Positions 60,091-64,000 of a stretch of DNA of 64,000 nucleotides are shown here, in pieces; position 1 is the first letter of the stretch; the number at the start of each line of letters is the position of its first letter. This stretch comes from Vibrio maritimus. GTDB taxonomy: Bacteria > Pseudomonadota > Gammaproteobacteria > Enterobacterales > Vibrionaceae. The notes beneath the pieces were generated by a model. The model was not told the origin of the DNA. It did not search any database and saw nothing but the letters and a program-made list of their open reading frames with translations. Made by a program: the position numbers and the translations under genes. The stretch covers positions 372,001 through 436,000 of the forward strand of contig NZ_CP090439.1 of the NCBI RefSeq assembly GCF_021441885.1, given 5' to 3'.

Positions 60091-61368
60091 TTAGATTGCG
60101 AGTTTGTCGCGCAAGTTATAGTAGGCCGCACCCATCGCCGTGAAAGGAATCGCGAAATGGCGACCGCCAGGGAACGTTACGTGCGTAAGGTCGGCGAAGG
60201 CATCAAAGCGTTCAGCGTGACCAGATAGTGCTTCAGCGAGCAGTTTTCCTGCAAGGTGCGTACAAGTCACACCATGGCCGCTGTAGCCTTGCAGGTAGTA
60301 GATGTTGTCAGCAAAAGAGCCAAACTGCGGCATACGGGAGTAAGTCAGCAGGAAGTTACCCGTCCACTTGTAATCAATGCCGATACCTTTTAGTTGCGGG
60401 AAGATCTTTTCCATCTTCGGACGAATCAAGGCTTCAATGTTCTCTGGGTCACGTGCACCGTATACTACACCACCTCCAAACAGCAGACGCTTATCTGCAC
60501 TGAGGCGGAAGTAATCCAACAGATAGTTACAGTCTTCGACACAGTAATCTGATGGCAAGATGTCTTTCAACATCGCTTCTGATAGCGGCTCGGTAGCCAC
60601 AACTTGAGTACCACAAGGGATCGCTTTGTTACTGATGTTTGGTGCCAAACCGCCCAAGTACGCATTTCCTGCTAGGACAATGTACTTCGCTTTTACACTG
60701 CCTTTTTCTGTGTGAGCGACAGGGTTCACGCCTTTTTCCACACGCGTTACGCCGGATTGCTCAAAGATTTGACCACCAAGAGCTGTGATAGCTGCGGCTT
60801 CTCCAAGCGCTAGTTTTAGTGGGTGAATGTGACCACCATTCATGTCGAGTAGCGCGCCTTTATAAGCTGTCGTACCGACCGTAGCTTCAACTTCACTTGC
60901 ATCCAGTAGGCTTAGCTTATCGTTACCGTAACGTTCCCAGTGTTTCTTATGCTCTTCCAAGCCTTTCATCTGCTTGTTGTTTAGTGCAGTGAACATACCG
61001 CCTTGTTTGAAGTCACAATCGATGTTGTGTTTGTCAATAAGACCGCGAATGATGTCGCCACCTTCGAAAATCATGTCACACAGAGCTTTTGCTTGCTTCT
61101 CACCGTAGCGGCTTTCAATCACATCCACATCGCGGCTGTAACTATTTACAATCTGACCGCCGTTGCGACCTGTAGCCCCAAAACCAACCTTGGCATTTTC
61201 CAATACGACGACTTTGAAGCCTTTTTCAGAAAGATGCAGTGCTGACGATAGTCCCGAGAAACCTGCACCAACCACGCAAACATCACATTCGATATTATCT
61301 TGCAGTTGTGGGTACTCACTTACATTCTGAATTGAGTGAGCGTAGTATGAATCTGTATGTTTATTCAT
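60091..61368 (-). CDS. puuB: Gamma-glutamylputrescine oxidase (DAO-family flavoprotein)
   Basis: The 425-residue flavoenzyme has the FAD-binding VCVVGAGFSGLSSALHLSE near residue 30 and RNGGQIVNSYSRDV after it, like E. coli PuuB. It oxidises gamma-glutamylputrescine to gamma-glutamyl-aminobutyraldehyde and H2O2. The start at 61368 is fixed by AGGA eight bases before it; the 38-residue extension to 61482 overlaps puuC and is rejected. It is 31 bases after puuC. Confidence 0.93.
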   Translation of the reverse strand: MNKHTDSYYAHSIQNVSEYPQLQDNIECDVCVVGAGFSGLSSALHLSEKGFKVVVLENAKVGFGATGRNGGQIVNSYSRDVDVIESRYGEKQAKALCDMIFEGGDIIRGLIDKHNIDCDFKQGGMFTALNNKQMKGLEEHKKHWERYGNDKLSLLDASEVEATVGTTAYKGALLDMNGGHIHPLKLALGEAAAITALGGQIFEQSGVTRVEKGVNPVAHTEKGSVKAKYIVLAGNAYLGGLAPNISNKAIPCGTQVVATEPLSEAMLKDILPSDYCVEDCNYLLDYFRLSADKRLLFGGGVVYGARDPENIEALIRPKMEKIFPQLKGIGIDYKWTGNFLLTYSRMPQFGSFADNIYYLQGYSGHGVTCTHLAGKLLAEALSGHAERFDAFADLTHVTFPGGRHFAIPFTAMGAAYYNLRDKLAI

Positions 61369-61399
61369 AGTTCTATTCCTTGTTGTTACAGCTTCGGGC

Positions 61400-62884
61400 T
61401 TAAGGTTGGAGACGAATCCACGTCGTTTTGGTTTCGGTAAATTTTTCAATGGCATGGATAGACTTGTCACGTCCGTTACCACTCATTTTGAATCCACCAA
61501 ATGGGACGGTCATATCGCCCTCGTTGTAGTTGTTCACCCACACTGATCCCGCCTCTAATTGCTTAGCGACGCGGTGTACGCGATTGATGTTATCACTCCA
61601 TAAAGCCGCACCTAGCCCGTACTGAGAGTCGTTGGCAATGGCAATGGCTTCTTCTTCTGTTTTAAATGGAATGACACAAAGAACAGGTCCGAATATCTCT
61701 TCTTGGGCAACACGCATGCTGTTATCGACGTTGTCTAGGATCACAGGCTCAACAAATGCGCCCTGACCTTCGACATCACCGCCGCAACGAACCACAGCAC
61801 CTGCTTCTTGGCCCAGTTTTACATAGTCGAGTACTTTCGCTTTATGCTCGCGGTCGATTAACGCGCCCATGGAAGACGTTGGGTCCATCGGGTCTTTTGG
61901 CATAAAGCCTTGAGCGGCGCTGATAACTTTATCGATGAACACTTCTTTAATGCTTTCGTGTACTAGCAATCGGGTAGCGGCAACGCAGACTTCACCTTGG
62001 TTGTAGAAGCATCCTGCTGCCGTTTCTGCTGCGGCTCTATCTAGGTCAGCGTAATCTTCAAATACGATATTGGCATTTTTCCCGCCGGCTTCCGCCCACA
62101 CTCGTTTCAGGTTAGTTTCACCCGATGCGATCATCAGATGGCCCGCAACACGTGTCGAACCGGTAAACGCAATGCAGTCTACCCCTTCATGACGAGCGAG
62201 CGCTTCACCCGCTTCATGGCCAAAGCCCGTAATCACTTGGAATACGCCAGCAGGGATCCCTGCTTCATTGGCGAGTTTGCCGAGGAAAATGGCCGTCAAC
62301 GAAGACTTTTCAGACGGTTTAAGGATAACGCTGTTCCCTGCAGCCAATGCCGGACCTAGCTTCCAGCAACCAATCCACAATGGGAAGTTCCAAGGAACCA
62401 CAGCTGCAACCACACCAATGGCTTGGTGAGACACGAACGCGTGCACGTCTTTCTCGGTTGGAGCGACTTCGCCGTACACTTTATCGATAGCCTCTGCATA
62501 CCAACGGATGGACTTAGCAGCGCCTGGAATGTCTGTTGAGACACTATGAGAAATAGGTTTACCCGTATCAAGGGTTTCAAGTAGTGCTAACGCTTCGACG
62601 TTCTCGTCGATGAGGTCAGCAAACTTGGTCAGGATAGATTTTCTGTGTGCTGGAGAGCTTTGGCTCCATTCGCCCTTTTTAAAGGCTCTTTTCGCGTATT
62701 CAACGGCAAGATCGACGTCGGCAGATTTACAGCGAGCGATGTTCGCGATGATCTCATCCGTGGCAGGGTTGACCACTTCAAGTGTCGTTTCATCGACAGC
62801 GTTAGTGTATTCGCCGTTAAGAAAAGCGCGCTGTTCAATTACCTGCGCCTCTCGTTGTTCAATCCATTGTTGTTGCGTTTTCAT
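61400..62884 (-). CDS. puuC: Gamma-glutamyl-gamma-aminobutyraldehyde dehydrogenase
   Basis: The 494-residue aldehyde dehydrogenase has VVPWNFPLWIGCWKLGPAL, WAEAGGKNANIVFEDYAD, the cysteine in NQGEVCVAATRLLV and the end FGGFKMSGNGRD-KS. It matches E. coli PuuC in length (495) and in setting. It oxidises gamma-glutamyl-aminobutyraldehyde to gamma-glutamyl-GABA. It is placed between puuR (26 bases) and puuB (31 bases). Confidence 0.94.
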   Translation of the reverse strand: MKTQQQWIEQREAQVIEQRAFLNGEYTNAVDETTLEVVNPATDEIIANIARCKSADVDLAVEYAKRAFKKGEWSQSSPAHRKSILTKFADLIDENVEALALLETLDTGKPISHSVSTDIPGAAKSIRWYAEAIDKVYGEVAPTEKDVHAFVSHQAIGVVAAVVPWNFPLWIGCWKLGPALAAGNSVILKPSEKSSLTAIFLGKLANEAGIPAGVFQVITGFGHEAGEALARHEGVDCIAFTGSTRVAGHLMIASGETNLKRVWAEAGGKNANIVFEDYADLDRAAAETAAGCFYNQGEVCVAATRLLVHESIKEVFIDKVISAAQGFMPKDPMDPTSSMGALIDREHKAKVLDYVKLGQEAGAVVRCGGDVEGQGAFVEPVILDNVDNSMRVAQEEIFGPVLCVIPFKTEEEAIAIANDSQYGLGAALWSDNINRVHRVAKQLEAGSVWVNNYNEGDMTVPFGGFKMSGNGRDKSIHAIEKFTETKTTWIRLQP

Positions 62885-62910
62885 ACGCTCTCCTTGGTTA
62901 CCTCAAGGCG

Positions 62911-63468
62911 CTAGAATGCTTTTGGTGTATGAGCACTTATCATTCTACAAGCCTTATCGGAGTAATTAGTAAATTTGTGTGGGATGGTCGTGTCGATTAC
63001 ATAGGATTCGCCTTCTTTGATTAGATAGGTTTCACCGTTGTACTCTAGTTCGACTTCACCGCTCAATACGGTGCCGACTTCCTCTCCGTCATGCTTAATA
63101 TTGGACGCTCCTGTTGTGCTTTTTGGAGCGTATTCCTCTATCAAAAATCCAATTTCTTGCTTGTTGCTACCGTTGTTAACAAGTTTCATCGATACCGTTT
63201 CACTACCGATTTCAATCAAGTCTTCCGGCTTAATCACAACCTTCACTTCTTTGTTTTCTTGCTGCTCCAGAGTAAAAAACTCTGAAAGTGACAAGGAAAA
63301 AACGTTCACTATTTTTTGCAGAGAACTCACCGAAGGACTCACTTTGGCATTTTCAATGGATGAGATAGCACTATGTGTAATGCCAGCTCGCTCTGCCAGT
63401 TCTCGTTGTGAAAGTCCGCGCTCTTTTCTTAGTTGAGCAATATTTTTACCAATCTGGTGGTTGTCCAT
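62911..63468 (-). CDS. puuR: Putrescine-responsive repressor
   Basis: A 185-residue protein with an N-terminal Cro/CI-type helix-turn-helix (IGKNIAQLRKERGLSQRELA, AISSIENAKVSPSVSSL) and a C-terminal cupin (about 105-180, GEEVGTVLSGEVELEYNGET). E. coli PuuR has the same design and 185 residues. It should repress the puu genes until putrescine binds. GAGG before ATG 63468 supports the start and rejects a 51-residue extension that overlaps puuD. It is 16 bases after puuD. Confidence 0.95.
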   Translation of the reverse strand: MDNHQIGKNIAQLRKERGLSQRELAERAGITHSAISSIENAKVSPSVSSLQKIVNVFSLSLSEFFTLEQQENKEVKVVIKPEDLIEIGSETVSMKLVNNGSNKQEIGFLIEEYAPKSTTGASNIKHDGEEVGTVLSGEVELEYNGETYLIKEGESYVIDTTIPHKFTNYSDKACRMISAHTPKAF

Positions 63469-63484
63469 GCATTCAGCCTCTAAA

Positions 63485-64000
63485 TTACTGGGAAGCTGAC
63501 ATAATAAATTCTTTAAACAAAATTTGTGAGAAATGATTGTTTTTTGCTTCCCATTCTGGGTGCCACTGCACGCCAACAAAGTATTTTTGCCCCGGTAAGC
63601 TAAATGCTTCAATAAGACCATCCGGTGCTTTTGCTTCCACTTTTAGTACTGAACCGAGCTGTTTAACCCCTTGGTTATGAAGGGTATTGACTTCAAACTT
63701 GCTGGTATCTTCCCATTTGGCATTCACCAGCCACTCTTTAAATACACCGTCACCTTCAACGAATACTGGGTGAGCTGGTGCGTATTTCTCAGTAAAGTCT
63801 TTCGACTCATTTTCACGGTGATCTTGATATCCTGATTCATGTACCGCCGGATCTAAGCTACCACCCAATGCCACGTTCATTTCTTGGAAGCCGCGACAAA
63901 TACCCAGACATGGAATGTTCATATCAATCGCACGGCGAATCAGCTGAATGGATAGCTCATCACGCGCTTCATCTTTCTTCTTCTCTTCATGACTGCCGTT
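63485..64000 (-). CDS. puuD: Gamma-glutamyl-GABA hydrolase, N-terminus beyond the window
   Basis: The frame is open to the last base of the window, so only the C-terminal 171 residues are seen. It is a class I glutamine-amidotransferase-type hydrolase with the cysteine in LGICRGFQEMNVALGG and the histidine in VQWHPEWEAKNNHF. It releases GABA from gamma-glutamyl-GABA. An ATG at 63922 is inside the protein and not its start. Further upstream puuA is expected. Confidence 0.94.
   Translation of the reverse strand, partial: NGSHEEKKKDEARDELSIQLIRRAIDMNIPCLGICRGFQEMNVALGGSLDPAVHESGYQDHRENESKDFTEKYAPAHPVFVEGDGVFKEWLVNAKWEDTSKFEVNTLHNQGVKQLGSVLKVEAKAPDGLIEAFSLPGQKYFVGVQWHPEWEAKNNHFSQILFKEFIMSASQ

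Noticed and set aside
1..64000. Search for prophage, insertion sequences, integron sites and toxin-antitoxin pairs.
   Set aside because: No transposase, integrase, phage structural gene, att-like repeat or recognisable toxin-antitoxin pair was seen.

Overview
The window looks like a chromosomal segment of a marine gammaproteobacterium of the family Vibrionaceae, most probably Vibrio. This is inferred from the close match of MngR and MngB to enterobacterial proteins, the polyamine-degradation gene set, the many small outer-membrane barrels, and the many short operons that end in clear intrinsic terminators. I see no prophage, insertion sequence, integron, CRISPR array or rRNA. The only tRNA is tRNA-Leu(GAG). 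GC content seems even, so most of the window reads as ordinary chromosome with accessory metabolic islands.

Layout: 1-3.7 kb, a partial M16 peptidase, glgC and a MarR regulator. 3.8-7.5 kb, a candidate small RNA, yghU, and an AraC regulator / methyltransferase / LysE exporter run. 7.5-12.2 kb, an amidinotransferase-like enzyme with a divergent LysR gene, a nitroreductase, a universal stress protein, a hypothetical gene and the tRNA. 12.5-19.5 kb, a two-gene membrane/HlyD unit, a small lipoprotein, outer-membrane barrels, a diguanylate cyclase with two periplasmic sensor domains, and a small repeat protein. 19.7-24.2 kb, an orphan RND pump with unusual proton-relay residues, two microprotein genes missed by length filters, and a DMT permease. 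24.3-26.8 kb, a LysR gene flanked by two copies of one 39-bp box, next to three small stress-type genes. 26.9-34.3 kb, a Fur-box TonB receptor and a five-gene all-exported operon (barrel, secreted metallo-beta-lactamase-fold enzyme, two small coupled proteins, His-rich barrel) with a divergent LysR gene. This operon is the best candidate here for an undescribed system. 34.3-40.1 kb, DM13 and other small exported proteins, then a TAXI solute-binding protein with a BKACE enzyme and a class III aminotransferase. 40.2-47.7 kb, a mannosyl-glycerate module (mngR, PTS EIIBC, EIIA, mngB, manA). 47.9-55 kb, cytochrome b561, an octamer tandem repeat, an Lrp-type regulator divergent from a long PLP enzyme, a PhoB-box choice-of-anchor lipoprotein, a GNAT and a second manA. 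55.2-64 kb, a putrescine/agmatine catabolic run (gabT, gabD, aguA, aguB, puuB, puuC, puuR, puuD).

How the genes work together: the last 9 kb can carry agmatine through N-carbamoylputrescine to putrescine, and on by the gamma-glutamyl route to GABA and succinate. The glutamylputrescine synthetase gene puuA is not in the window and may lie just beyond its right end. The mng module should take up and phosphorylate mannosyl-D-glycerate, split it to mannose-6-phosphate and glycerate, and pass mannose-6-phosphate to fructose-6-phosphate through ManA. Start sites were moved from the longest open frame wherever a ribosome-binding site, a terminator or a tRNA overlap decided the matter. All functions come from reading the sequence; no database search was run.
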